From Myrica gale (taxonomy: Eukaryota; Streptophyta; Magnoliopsida; Fagales; Myricaceae), in assembly GCA_963930655.1 (NCBI GenBank), contig OZ005610.1, positions 22,575,001 through 22,639,000 on the forward strand: a stretch of DNA of 64,000 nt. Reading direction: 5' to 3'. Positions 11,936 to 22,894 of the stretch are shown here, piece by piece. The notes under the pieces are model-generated. The model was not told where the DNA came from and searched no databases. It saw only the letters and a list, made by a program, of their open reading frames with translations. Positions within the stretch are counted from its first letter, which is position 1; each line of letters starts with the position of its first letter. Both the position numbers and the translations under genes were made by a program.

Positions 11936-13760
11936 ACAAAGATCAATACATGGTTTCGTTTGTTTAGCATTGTATTAATGCAGTGATCGTATATCATTTT
12001 CTTACACCTACTCATCAACAACTAAGTACCCAATTTAGAAGCCTTAAATTTGTAATACAAAAAATTATTTCATCTAATTAATTCGAATGATACACATTAT
12101 TCAATTGTTTCTTTTACATATTATTAAAAGAAAATTCGATAAGTGCTATCAATACCATCATAATCTGTGATTCAGACACAACAAAACTTTTGCAGACTCC
12201 GACACCTCAACTTTGAGCAATATAAGTCAAGAACTCTGGAGTTCTTATGGATTCCTTAACTAACGAACTTCGGCTTGAGGTAGAGGTGAGCCACATTCCA
12301 TACTAAACTCGAGCCTGAGGTGAGCACGAAGTAAGCCAACATTCCATATTTAGCCTCCGAACTCCAAAATTTCTCCTAAACTTCTCAAAGATTCTCGTTA
12401 CAACTCAATTAAATTCACTTTTGACACGAAATCTTACCATCACACAATTATACACTGTCATGCCAATGGGCTGCAAAAACATTCAGACATCAACCCACGC
12501 ACACGCACAACTTTTAAATTAACAAAATTAAATAAAAAAAAATATCATATGACGAAGAGATATTATAATTTTTACTTATTTTTAAAATACGCAACATGTC
12601 ACGTGATCATATATTGACAATTGACACGTTATATCATCAATTTTGTTAACAAATATGAACGTAAATGTGACCAATGAAATACTGATTTTACAGACATGAC
12701 TTAAACTCGGCCAGTGATTTTTCAATTTTAAAAACTTAAATCATTTAAAATCTCACAAAAACTTAGGCAATGATTATAAATTTATCTTTTTAATTTCTAC
12801 TCTATATCCCATTGTGTAACATGAGAGGCCACCTACTATTATTTAGATTATTATTACGCTTATATCTTCCTTCTCTATTTCTGTAAGCGGGTTATTTATT
12901 AATAGATAAATATTTCCCATACATATTGTTAGTTGTATTAACGATGATTCTCCAGTTAAAATAAGAAGTTCGAAGAGGCAGTAGAGAGATTTTAGGCGTA
13001 TTGTAGGAGTATATGTATGGAATCCAATACATGCATGATCTAATTAGTCAGCTTACCAAAGAAAGACATTATTTAAATTCATAGTAGTTAGGCGTTATCT
13101 GGCTTCACGTTTTTACTAATTTAGCAACATCTTCAAAAAGCTGCTGAAATGGATGTTTCAACTCCAATTTGGGATTAATATTAAAAAATTAATCAACTAA
13201 TTTTTTATTATTATAATATTTATTAAAAATCTTCACTCTCTTCACTTTTTTACCAACTCCCATAATTTTTTTACAAACAATAATATTTCACAAACTCCAA
13301 TACCCAAAATTCTACACTCAAACAACACCTTATATCTTCTCCGGCTGCCAAAAGTTATGGAAGATCTTTTCAGCAGCATTTTAAAAACGCAACAAAAAAG
13401 TATTCTCTGCTGGAATTTGTGAAAAAATTGTTAGATTTTTTATAAAGTTATTAAAGTTTGTAAAAATATGCTGGAATTTGTAAAAATTATTAAAGTCGTT
13501 GAAAAAGTTATTATAATTTTTTTAAAGAAAAAGTTATTATAATTTTTTTAAAAAAAAAATTATTGACTTTCAAACATAGGCCGAGCTTTGGAGAAAATTT
13601 TCACTCCGTACAAATAAAAGAGATGATATGCGGTTAAGTAGTTTTTCCTTAAATTAAGATGTAAGTAACTAGAAATATTTTTTTCTTCCTTGTTATTAAA
13701 ATTTACGTCCTATCTTTATTAAACCTACATCACATATTTTTACCCAAACCCTCAGCAACA
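11936..13760. other. Intergenic AT-rich DNA
   Basis: No gene, RNA or complete element recognised. The stretch 13140-13330 (AACTCCAATTTGGG ... ACTCAAACAACACC) resembles a decayed member of the GGGTGTTTGTTTG MITE family seen elsewhere in the window. A near-duplicate block, TTATTATAATTTTTTTAAA, occurs twice around 13510-13555. Confidence 0.5.
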
Positions 13761-13779
13761 GGAAAAGAAAACCAGGAAC

Positions 13780-15412
13780 AAAAATAGACATAAAAAGGGA
13801 GCCTAATTGGCCAACTTTAACTGGGCTTCAATGGGCCGGTTCACCCAATCTTTTCGTCCAAATATATCTTCGGACATTTTCAAGCGAATTCGGCCTCCTA
13901 TAGTGTACGCCGTCTGACCAGAGCTAAGTGCTCCAGCAGAACCGAGCAGGTACGCCTCTCTGCGTTTTGTACTTCTCTCTTTTTCCGAGTTTCTCGAAAT
14001 GTTTACCCTTCTGTTTGGCATGGTGTAGGTAGCTCTTTGCTTGTTTAGCTTGCTCTGCAAACATTATTTCACGTTGAGTCGACCCTTATCGGGATTATGT
14101 TGGAGGTTTCTTAGGACTAGATCAATGACCTTTGTGTTGAGGCAATTGGTTAGATATGCGGAACTGGCCCAAGCTGGCAAGCTCAAATGTCAATGGTCTG
14201 TTCCAGCATTTTGCTAAATAAGTTCGTTCCTAACTAATTTGAGGCTCTTTCGTAGAAGTGGGTATGCAAAATCTGGAGCGTAGGAATTAGGTCTCAGTAC
14301 TTATGTTAGGGCTCATTCTTGAGGCAGTCCTAAAGAAAGACTACAACTTAAAAAGCAAAGAAATAAATTACAATTCTGTTTTGCAGTCGCTTTTTTTTTG
14401 GGCCACTGTGATGTTGAGTTATCCCTTTTCTGGTTTTCCGGATTTTCTTAGTTTTTTTGTTTGTATGTGTTAGGGTTCTCAGTATAGTCTCTTGTACTGT
14501 CGTCTCCTTCTTCTTATGTTCTTTGTTTTTCTTCTCTTTAATAAAATTGGCTTAATTATAAAAAAAATTACAATTCTGGAGATTGATTCTCGACCAACAG
14601 AGAAACAATTGAAATGTATTTTTTGGGGGGGGAGAAAATGATATTCTCTCTAGGCACTTTCAATTAACTACTGACAAGCACATCCATTTGATTGCTTCAT
14701 GATGATTGTTTTACAGTATGGACGGTTGCTTTGAATCTTATTTATTTGGTTGGAAGAGTAGGGTTTGCCTTTAAGGCGAATCCACCTTGTTGGACACAAT
14801 GGCACATAAACTCTAATCTTTAGAACGATCTAGTGTATGTGTTTTTTATTTACCCATTTGTCTTCTTGTCATTTTCACTGGATGTGCTTGGGAGAGTGTT
14901 CGTGTTTGGAGTACAAAAGGCTTTGTCGATCATGTTGTTTATACTTACATATGTTCTTTGGTTCATAAGAGTGGGGTTCCATTAAGTTGAGTATGGTAGA
15001 TATAAAAACTTCATCAATGTTTAATCTTTATGTTCTACAGAAAGAAGACAGTCTATCAGCATTTTACTTCAAAATTTCTTAGGCAATTCATAGAACTTAA
15101 AGAATAAAAAGCAGATCACGCAAATGCAAACTTATGTTGCTATTAGGTCTGAATGTCCCTAGGCCTCCTCAAGCCCATATTTTTAGGGTATGCAAATGGA
15201 CAATAACTTTCTGTTGGTCTCTCATATTGATTTGGAATATTTCCCTTTGGCTTGCTTACAATTTTGAATACCAAAGTCACTGGTGAAATACTTATTGCAG
15301 TACAAGAAAGATCGTTGGAGATATTTTGTCTTTATAATGTCGTTGAGTATCCACTTGCAGATAATTGAGAGTTCTCACTTCTATATTGTATTCGGAATTA
15401 TCTGTGTTTCAG
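13780..15412 (+). other. Probable 5' UTR exon and intron of the L18p gene
   Basis: Sequence around 13800-14060 is less AT-rich than its surroundings and ends near CATGGTGTAGGTAGC, which offers donor sites. A strong acceptor, TTATCTGTGTTTCAG|A, lies at 15412 directly before the start codon. This fits a noncoding first exon and a ~1.3-kb intron. Around 14400-14560 the intron holds a stretch resembling a LINE 3' UTR (CTTTAATAAAATTGGC followed by A7). The transcription start cannot be placed from sequence alone. Confidence 0.4.
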
Positions 15413-15413
15413 A

Positions 15414-15758
15414 ATGGTCATTCCTCCACCTGTTAGGCCTTCAAGAATTATAAACTATCTTAAGCCTTATGTCCTGAAGATGCACTTTACAAACAAGTAT
15501 GTGAGTGCTCAGGTGATACACGCACCAACTGCCACTGTTGCCTCTGCTGCAAGCTCTCAGGAGAAGGCCTTGAGGCCAAGCATGGAATCTACTCGGGATG
15601 TAGCTGCTGCTAGAAAGATTGGGAAAATATTGGGGGAGCGACTGCTGCTCAAAGACATCCCAGCTGTTGCTGTTCACTTGAAGAGAGAACAAAGATATCA
15701 CGGTAAGGTCAAAGCTGTCATAGATTCTTTGAGGGAAGCTGGTGTCAAATTGCTTTAA
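15414..15758 (+). CDS. Ribosomal L18p/L5e family protein (small organellar-type)
   Basis: A 114-residue single-exon reading frame, MVIPPPVRPSRI... to ...REAGVKLL. It matches the short plant L18p/L5e proteins that bind 5S rRNA in the large subunit: an FTNKYVSAQVIHAPT strand region near residues 26-40, ASSQEKALRPSM, DVAAARKIGKILGERLLLKDI in the middle, and a C-terminal YHGKVKAVIDSLREAGVKLL helix that is the most conserved part of the family. The start follows a splice acceptor by one base, so the coding sequence sits wholly in the last exon. Plant proteins of this length are usually assigned to mitochondria, but no long presequence is visible here; the location is an inference. Confidence 0.85.
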   Translation: MVIPPPVRPSRIINYLKPYVLKMHFTNKYVSAQVIHAPTATVASAASSQEKALRPSMESTRDVAAARKIGKILGERLLLKDIPAVAVHLKREQRYHGKVKAVIDSLREAGVKLL

Positions 15759-16730
15759 ATTTTCTTTTGCCTCCTAAAGGAAATGAACGGTTGCATATGC
15801 TTAAGAGTATATACTTTCTGGCAATTCTGAGTTACTCTTAAAAGGGTTGCTTGGGGGAGATCAAATGGAAGTGGATGGTGGGGTTTATATTCTCACGCCC
15901 TCAATGTGATCATGATAAACAGGTTTCCCGGATATCGGGATGGATACTGAACTGTGTCATTTCTCTCTGCTTATTTATTGTTAATGGTGCATTGTAGACC
16001 AAACCGATTGCCAATTTGCCAGTGAATTTGTATGTATGCGCTCACTGTATGAAGTGATGAGAGAATCAGAATAATCCTCACATGGGTTTGTAGAAATTTT
16101 CTTGACATTACCTGCTTCCACAAGGGCAGAAATAGAATTCGCCAGGTGACGTCTTATGTTCCCAATATATAATATTTATTGTCCTTTACGGTGGCCGTCT
16201 GCCCCGAACATGGCAGTGACGTGATGGTTGATGCTTGCACAGTATTATGGCTAATGGTGGGTTATGGTTGTGGTTCTATGACTGCTGCATGGTGCTGTTG
16301 CCGTTAATTCATACATGCCCACCAAGCTAATAAAATACGCTTGCACACACACCAGATGCACCTTTTTGTTGTTGTTGTTGTTGCCTATATATCCTTTGGC
16401 TGTTGAACGATGAGCTTGAGGACTCTTCGCAAGATTTAACTACCTAACTTTTACCTCTTGCATAATTGTAACAATGAGAAGGTAAGAGTATGCTGAACTT
16501 CAAGAACAGAAATGACAAGATCATCTTCTGTTGAAATAGAAGGACAAGAGTATCGCATTCCTGTATAAGTAAGTTGTGAATAGTAACACTTCATTGATGC
16601 TTGAATTCTTGCTTCTAGTGCTGATCATGACCAATTTATACATGCATTCAAAACATGCATACACTCGCACATATATATATATATATTATCTATAGATGAA
16701 TAATTTCACACATACTTACACGTAGCATAA
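15759..16730. other. 3' UTR and intergenic DNA
   Basis: The first few hundred bases are probably the 3' UTR of the L18p gene. A (TTG)n tract lies at 16367-16383 and a TA repeat at about 16673-16686. Nothing else was recognised. Confidence 0.4.
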
Positions 16731-17068
16731 TACACTTTTCACCCATCAACTATAGGGGGTCTGACATATTGTACCTTAAACTACCAACTTTGACACATTA
16801 CACCCTTAAACTATTAATTTTATACACTTTGGACTTTGTTAAATAATGGCCCTAACCTACTTTACATATGCTCACATTTGGTAAGAGTATTGTTGTTAAT
16901 TTATTAAGTCATTGAGGGTATTATCATCGTTTCAAGTGTAAAAAAATTCATTTTTCGTCTGATGTGACAGAAAAATTCGAAGGAGGGTGAAAAGTATTTA
17001 ATATTGATAGTTGGATAGTGCAATGTGTCAAAATTGATAGTTTAGAGTAAAATATGTTGAACTTTTAT
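16731..17068. repeat. Foldback MITE
   Basis: Left arm from about 16731 (CACTTTTCACCCATCAACTA ... ATTGTACCTTAAACTACCAA) pairs with the right arm up to 17068 (TTGATAGTTTAGAGTAAAAT; GGGTGAAAAGTATTTAATAT). The middle contains AT-rich filler. Typical non-autonomous element. Confidence 0.75.
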
Positions 17069-17517
17069 AATTAACAAGTGAAAACTGTATGTATCCCTCA
17101 TATACATATAGATACACACACATGCATACATATATACGGTAGTCACAAGGAGATCTTATACCAAATTTATATTTTGCACCTTGTTATGCAGATAAATCTT
17201 GGATACTTCAAGCAGTTTAATATCTCAATTACATATTTACTTAACAATTCAAATAATCTCAGGGTAGAAAAAAAGAGGACATTATTGTTTAGAATCTTGA
17301 CCCTAACGAAGGAGACAAAGGAGGACCACTTTGATAAAAACTAGTGATTATCATCTTTAAGAAAGTTTCATAATTTCAAATCAAGAATGTCAGCCAACTG
17401 TACTTTGTGTGAAATATAAAAAGGTCACTAGTCTCTAGGTGGAAAAGATCCAATTAGGGGCTAAGGATGAAAATGCCCATCAGGGTAAATGCACTTCATT
17501 TGCGGGACTGGACACTT

Positions 17518-17708
17518 ATATGGGTGTTGTTTGTTTGTCAAAATTTTGGGAAATATTCTCGAAATTTTGGGAATCTTTACTTTATTGACATTTATTGGGG
17601 TTTGCGAAAAGTAGAGTGTGTAAGTGTAAAATTTAAAATTTTAGAGTGTGTTTGGTTTGTCCGAATTGTTGAGACCCCGAAATATTGGCTAAACAAACAT
17701 GTCCTAAT
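17518..17708. repeat. MITE of the GGGTGTTTGTTTG family
   Basis: The left end TGGGTGTTGTTTGTTTGTCA and the right end CTAAACAAACATGTCC are approximate inverted repeats. The internal sequence shares AAATTTTGGG, TTGGGGTTTG and GAAAAGTA blocks with copies at 21.4, 48.8, 50.1, 56.2 and 58.7 kb. Diverged copy. Confidence 0.55.
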
Positions 17709-17949
17709 AGGTTTGTTGCAATAGTGAATTAATCTCGTCTATCGGTTCGGCCCAAGATGGATTTTGTTATCTCGGCCTCGGCGCCACGCAATAATTATGT
17801 TTATACTATAGTCTTGATTTTGGATTCATAATTAAGAAGCTTCACAAGTGGAAACTTGTACTGTGAACATATAGGGTTAACTTTATGTTGAGAATTTCAA
17901 AATGAATCTTGAAAATTATTAAAATTTACCAACGTGTACTTAGTCAAAT

Positions 17950-18240
17950 AAGATTTTTTTTGATAAGTAAGTTAGACTTTATTAAGAAAAAGATAGATGA
18001 CAATACAAGAGAATATATTGAAAACACTAAAGCATACAAGCTAAAAAGCTTAGAAAATCCGGAAAATCCTCAAAAGGAAAACCTAAAACCGAATTCGCCC
18101 ACAAAAAAAGAGTGTACAACATAGAACCCCCCAAACATTCCAAAGACAAGGCCTTGATCGCAAAACATCTCTCGTTCCTTTCCTTCCACAAACACCACCA
18201 AATGCAAGTCGGGATCCACTCAGTCAAATAAGATACGACT
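17950..18240 (-). mobile_element. 5'-truncated LINE remnant (zinc-binding/RVT C-terminal region)
   Basis: On the minus strand, 18240 downward encodes a peptide with the plant L1 zf-RVT tail pattern: IPTCIWWCLWKERNERCF followed by a hydrophobic LYTLFLW segment. It ends in LINE-like 3' sequence and an A-rich tail, seen as T8 on the plus strand near 17953-17960. No RT domain remains. Confidence 0.7.
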
Positions 18241-18960
18241 GCTAAAATTGTATAATATAGACTATGGCCCATTTATAACATGTGACACATTGGTGGTCTA
18301 ATTTTGTTTGAGGGTGCATATTGATAATTTTTAGTAGTTTAATGACTTGATATGATAAATTTGGTAGATTAGATTCTCTAAGTGATATTAACCCGTAGTT
18401 TGAAAGAGGTTTGTGCTTTTCTCTTATAGTGGAAATTTATATAATTTTTAAATGCAATCTCTTACCAATTTTATAAGATACTAGTGTCATTTGGTGTTTT
18501 AATAATATAATCTTGTCATTGGTCATGAAACGTTTCGTATGAGCTCTTGCCCCAATCCAATGTATATACACCTCCTCAATTAAATCCGATAGGGGTGTTA
18601 AAATTTTAGTGTTTCCTCGAAACTAACATATTTTACTAACTAAAAAAATTATCATAAAAAAGTTAATGGCAAATTACCTCCAAAAAAATAATACATTAAC
18701 CGGCATTTTCATATCCTATAATTTCTAATTTAATAAAAGCAATCCATAATGTTAATTATGCTCTTAATCACTATCGGGAATTTCTGTGATTCTAGAAGAA
18801 ATATTTTTCTCGATTACAAGTTCAACGTATCAACATATAAGCGGAGCGGATAGAATCATAGCAATTAAGACTGGTGTTCCATGCAATTCCATAAAACTCC
18901 CAAGACTATTTTCTCATCATTTGGATAAGTCCTGGTCATTCTCGACTTTCGACATTTAAA
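18241..18960. other. Intergenic
   Basis: AT-rich sequence upstream of the DRM1-type gene. No gene or element recognised. Confidence 0.4.
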
Positions 18961-18972
18961 AAACTTACCCAT

Positions 18973-19012
18973 CACGTGACATGCGCTCTTTCATCTCTCC
19001 GAAAGTCACGTG
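18973..19012 (+). promoter_or_regulatory. Two G-box/ABRE-type CACGTG motifs
   Basis: TCACGTGAC at 18972-18980 and GTCACGTGTCA at 19006-19016 lie about 320 and 290 bases upstream of the DRM1/ARP start codon. CACGTG cores bind plant bZIP (ABF) and bHLH (PIF) factors, and the second has the GTCACGTG flank typical of ABREs. Pairs of such motifs are a common ABA-responsive arrangement. Function is inferred from motif and position only. Confidence 0.5.
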
Positions 19013-19295
19013 TCACCCATCTTCCCTGACTGACCCACCTGTCAATTCGATCTTATCCCCAATACGTGCTCCTCCATCCACTTGCCAAGTCATCCCTTTC
19101 CCCCTGATCCAAATCAATGGCTCAGATCTCCTTCTACCCTTCAGACTTGCTCGACCTATAACGCGCCGTCCTTCATTAAATATCCCCTCACTCCCCCCCC
19201 CCTGTATTTTCCTCTATTCCGACCAGCGGAGTCTTCGTAATAAGCTAGATAGAGCAATTAAGGTGTGCTCTCGCTTCTGTTGGCTATCGTAAGCT

Positions 19296-20832
19296 ATGGG
19301 TCTCCTCGACCAGCTATGGGACGACACGGTCGCCGGACCGCGGCCGGAGAACGGCCTTGGCAAGCTCCGAAAGCACTCGGCCTTCTCCTTCCGATCGGGC
19401 AAGGGTACGCAGCGTTTTGCTATTCTAAGCGGGAGGAGTACTATCTTAGCGGACGCTGTAACAATATCTATCTGCCTAGAAACGAACTAAAACAAAGTTA
19501 TCGAAATGATATTATGCTAATCGAACGGCTCAGATGTTTTTGGGCCTCAATTTTTGATACTTCATCTACTATGAATCTAACGGCTGAAAATTGACCTTTC
19601 CAATGATTTTTTTTTTATTTCTTTCTAATGAATTGCTTAACTGGAGCGACTCCTTAATTTTTGAATTTAGAATTTCTGTAGGCAAATCTATGGGCTCATA
19701 AGCCCGGCATATTTTAGCTCCCGCTGCTTCTTTTGAAGTCGAAATAACGATAATCAAAACTAAATGGATTCGCTTTACCACGGTTCCAATATTTGAGCCG
19801 GATTTTGATGTTTTATCTTTACTTTGGTTTATTGATTGGTGTTTGATCAGAATCTAATGGCGGGAACGCGAGATCTTACGCCGACGATTCGTCCGAGGAG
19901 CATATGAGAGTTACGCGCAGCATCATGATTGTGAAGCCACCTGGATACCAAAACGGGTCGCCTCCGGTATCTCCTGCCGGTTCTACCCCTCCGGTATCTC
20001 CTTTCTATGGTAAGCGATAAGTTCTACTGTTTTCTTTTCACCTCGAGATGACAAATATACCCCCGACTTTTCACTTCTTCTGTTAGTGATGACGTATCAT
20101 GTATGTAACGCTTTCTCCGGAAAAAGTGGAGCGGAGAGTGGGATAGTCTAGAAATATCCACGAGGGTTTTTTTGTCATTTAGTGGTGGTGTCTACTTGTC
20201 AGTGGATAAATATCTTAAATTGATACATAATAATGCATCGTTGGGTTGGTGGTTCTGTAACCTGTTCGCTTGTTTGTAAAATGACATATATGTCCTCATC
20301 AATGTACAATAATTCATGGGTAGTATTGGGCAAGGCTGCTTATGCGATTGTGTCGGGGGGTTGGGATATTCAAGATGGTGGGTCAAGCTGCCCTCTATGG
20401 GGGGGGGGGGGGGGGGGGGGGGGTTTAATGCAATGGAGTCCAATCCACATTTGGTGTGGTGTGTGTATGTCACATCAGATTACACATATAGTGGGTCTCG
20501 TGTGAGTCATTTGTGTCCAATGAGGATTTTGTTACGTGCATTTCCATGACTTTTCTGAATAATCATCCCTACAAGAAATTTTGTTCAACGTAATGGGTGA
20601 CGTGCCGTGTGGAGCCAAATTTTATTTTTCATGGGACTTTTATGCTTTATTATTTTTGGATTACTTATGGAGTGAGATTGGTTTTGATTTATGAGGACTG
20701 AAACGCTACTGATGGGTATTTTTAGGGGGTAGATCAGACTCTTTTCGGTTTCGAAGAAGGTCAACATCAGATGCCTACGAGAAGGCGAGCGAAGTTGGAA
20801 CCGGAAGCCCTTCTTCTCCTTATGACGTGTGA
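19296..20832 (+). CDS. DRM1: Dormancy-associated / auxin-repressed protein (DRM1/ARP family), three exons
   Basis: Exons 19296-19404, 19851-20009 and 20726-20832, joined in phase, give 124 residues. The N-terminus MGLLDQLWDDTVAGPRP, the central TRSIMIVKPPGYQ followed by the SPPVSPAGSTPPVSPF proline-serine stretch, and the C-terminal FRFRRRSTSDAYEKASEVG...SPYDV end are the three conserved blocks of plant DRM1/ARP proteins. These small, disordered proteins are induced in dormant buds, in non-growing tissue and by sugar or hormone withdrawal; their biochemical role is not known. Intron 2 contains a G24-like run near 20400-20423 that may be a sequencing or assembly soft spot but does not affect coding. 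The upstream open frame 18981-19292 is promoter and UTR, not protein. Confidence 0.95.
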
Positions 20833-21413
20833 GATATGAGCCTGCTTGCTAGCTGCTTTACTGGTGTTGAGGAAAGTAGGAAACGTGTGGTGTTTTGTAT
20901 TAATTTACGCTACCTCTATATACGTGCGGCTGTTTGTGTAGCTCTGTAGATTGTGCTAGCTGTGTAGCGGACCACCTTTGTGTGTCGTGGTTCATGTGAG
21001 ATGGGCTGTAAGTTGTGGTCTTGTAGACGTACGTTGTACTAAGTGTGCTTTTTCTGCATGTATATATAGAACTTTTCTCAGTTCTGTTCTGTTCTATGCG
21101 AGTTCTGTCTAATGGAATAAGAAAGTTCAGAAACCCCTCTTATCATCCTGTTTATAAGGTGATCGACGAAATGCTATTTCTGCGTAATTCGTTTTCTGAA
21201 TTTCTAGTTTTTTTTTCGATGAGTGCCAACTCAACATAATAACATATAACCGGTAGCGAATCATAAAAAACATCTATGGAATCCTTCCTTGATGCATTTT
21301 CTTGGAAAGTTTCATGAGGTTTTCGGGAAGTTCCATGACCTACAAGTTTCCTAGCTTGTGTTTGGTTAGATTTATGCTACTAAAATAAGAATTTTATTTT
21401 TAGGGTAAATTAG
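20833..21413. other. 3' UTR and downstream spacer of the DRM1-type gene
   Basis: GT-rich sequence after the stop is likely 3' UTR. Candidate end signals include TATATATAG near 21060 and AATGGAATAAG near 21110. No other gene seen. Confidence 0.45.
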
Positions 21414-21616
21414 GGGGTGTTTGTTTGTGGAAATTTTGGGGTTTTGGAAATTTTGGGTATTGGGGTTTGTGAAAAGTATAGATATTTTATGGAAAAGTGT
21501 GGAGAGAAGATTTAATTGAATAATATAATATTATTTTATAATTTAATGAGGAGAGAGATTATTTTATGATTGTTTGAAAATTTTGAGGGGTGAAAATTTC
21601 CGGAGACAAACGCCAT
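21414..21616. repeat. MITE of the GGGTGTTTGTTTG family
   Basis: Starts GGGGGTGTTTGTTTGTGGAA and ends TTTCCGGAGACAAACGCC, which are inverted repeats. The interior carries the family words AAATTTTGGGTATTGGGGTT and TTTAATTGAATAATATAATA, nearly identical to the truncated copy near 56.2 kb. Confidence 0.7.
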
Positions 21617-21621
21617 ATTTT

Positions 21622-22005
21622 GCACCCAGGTAGCTACATGGAGATTTTAACACTTTGCACTCCATTCTTTTAATTTTGAGATATTTTACTAACGTAATTT
21701 GAGTCTTGACACTTTGCACCTCCGGTAATTTATTCGTAGAACGGAAAAAGTACCTCTTGTGAATTTATTTGATATTTTTAAATAAAAAGTCAACCGTGTT
21801 CAGAATAAATGAATGAATTTTTGGGTGCAAAGTGTCAAAAATAAAAAAAAGTGGGTGCAAAGTGTCAAACTTTTCAAATAACGTAGAAGTAAAATGGATA
21901 AGTGAGCCATGTGCAGAACACGTGATTAACTATTTTGTTTGAAATGTCTCCAAAATAAAAAACGAAGTGCAAAATGTCAAGATCTTTAAACCACGTGTGT
22001 AATTA
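21622..22005. repeat. Foldback MITE with CACTTTGCAC subrepeats
   Basis: Left part contains TTTTAACACTTTGCACTCC and TTGACACTTTGCACCTCC; the right part contains the inverted forms GGGTGCAAAGTGTCAAA twice and GAAGTGCAAAATGTCAAGAT. The arms surround a loop around 21770-21810. Non-autonomous. Confidence 0.65.
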
Positions 22006-22894
22006 ATTTATTTTTATATGGCATGCGTTATGTAATTTCCTTGCTAGAAAACTTCCAACTCATAATAAATGGAAGGTCTTTTTTCCCACTTTCCATAATG
22101 AATGAATGGAAGGTCAGTTATGAAAAATATTTTTAATAACTTCCCATATTTGGATGGGCAAAAAAGATTTTTGTTTAAATTTTTCTAATGGAAAGACAGC
22201 TTAGATTGTATTGAGAATTTGATAAAAACGTAGTTGTGATTTTTTTTAGAAAAATTCATGTATATCTAAACATGAGCTTAATTACGCAAAAGATTAGCAT
22301 CAGTGTGATCGTGTTAGCATTGTGCAAGTAAAAATCTAGGAAGCATTATATTATTCCTGCAGGGAATCAGCACTGAGAAGTTGAATAGTTTACAAGAACT
22401 ACGAGGCCCATTTCATCCCATAGTTTGTCATAAAGTTGTAACTTTGCTAGTGGTTGTTGAAGCCTAAAGAATATAATTACTTTAAAATTTATATTTTATT
22501 TTTTCTTAAATTTTCAATGCTTTTAGTAATGTTGTCGTGTAGGGACATTTCAGTCATTTTATATAATTTAACATGAAGGACGAATAATAAATATTTATGT
22601 CTTTTAAAATTTATGCGGCATAATTAGACAAATGAAAAGTTATGCGGTCCAATTTAATTTTTGCTATAGGCGGTGTAGTATGATATTTTATCCTTTATCT
22701 ATAAATCATGAAATTGACTACAGGAGGCACATGTTGGCATATAATTATAATTTTGGTTTGTCTAATCTAGTAATCGCCTTCGCTGTTTGATATTCTAATT
22801 AAGGTGTGATTTCTAGAAGTTTATGAGTTATATAACGTTAGATATAGTGTCTATAACCACATATTTCTTCATGACTTCATCTAATGTCTTCAAC
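22006..22894. other. Intergenic AT-rich DNA
   Basis: No gene recognised. The 22540-22570 words GGGACATTTCAGTCATTTTA recall one arm of the foldback MITEs elsewhere in the window, suggesting a decayed copy. Confidence 0.35.

Noticed and set aside
18981..19292. Plus-strand open frame upstream of DRM1
   Set aside because: Ends just before the DRM1 start and covers promoter plus leader; no protein features.
20192..20549. Open frames across the G run in DRM1 intron 2
   Set aside because: Poly-Gly or poly-Pro artefacts of the homopolymer inside an intron.
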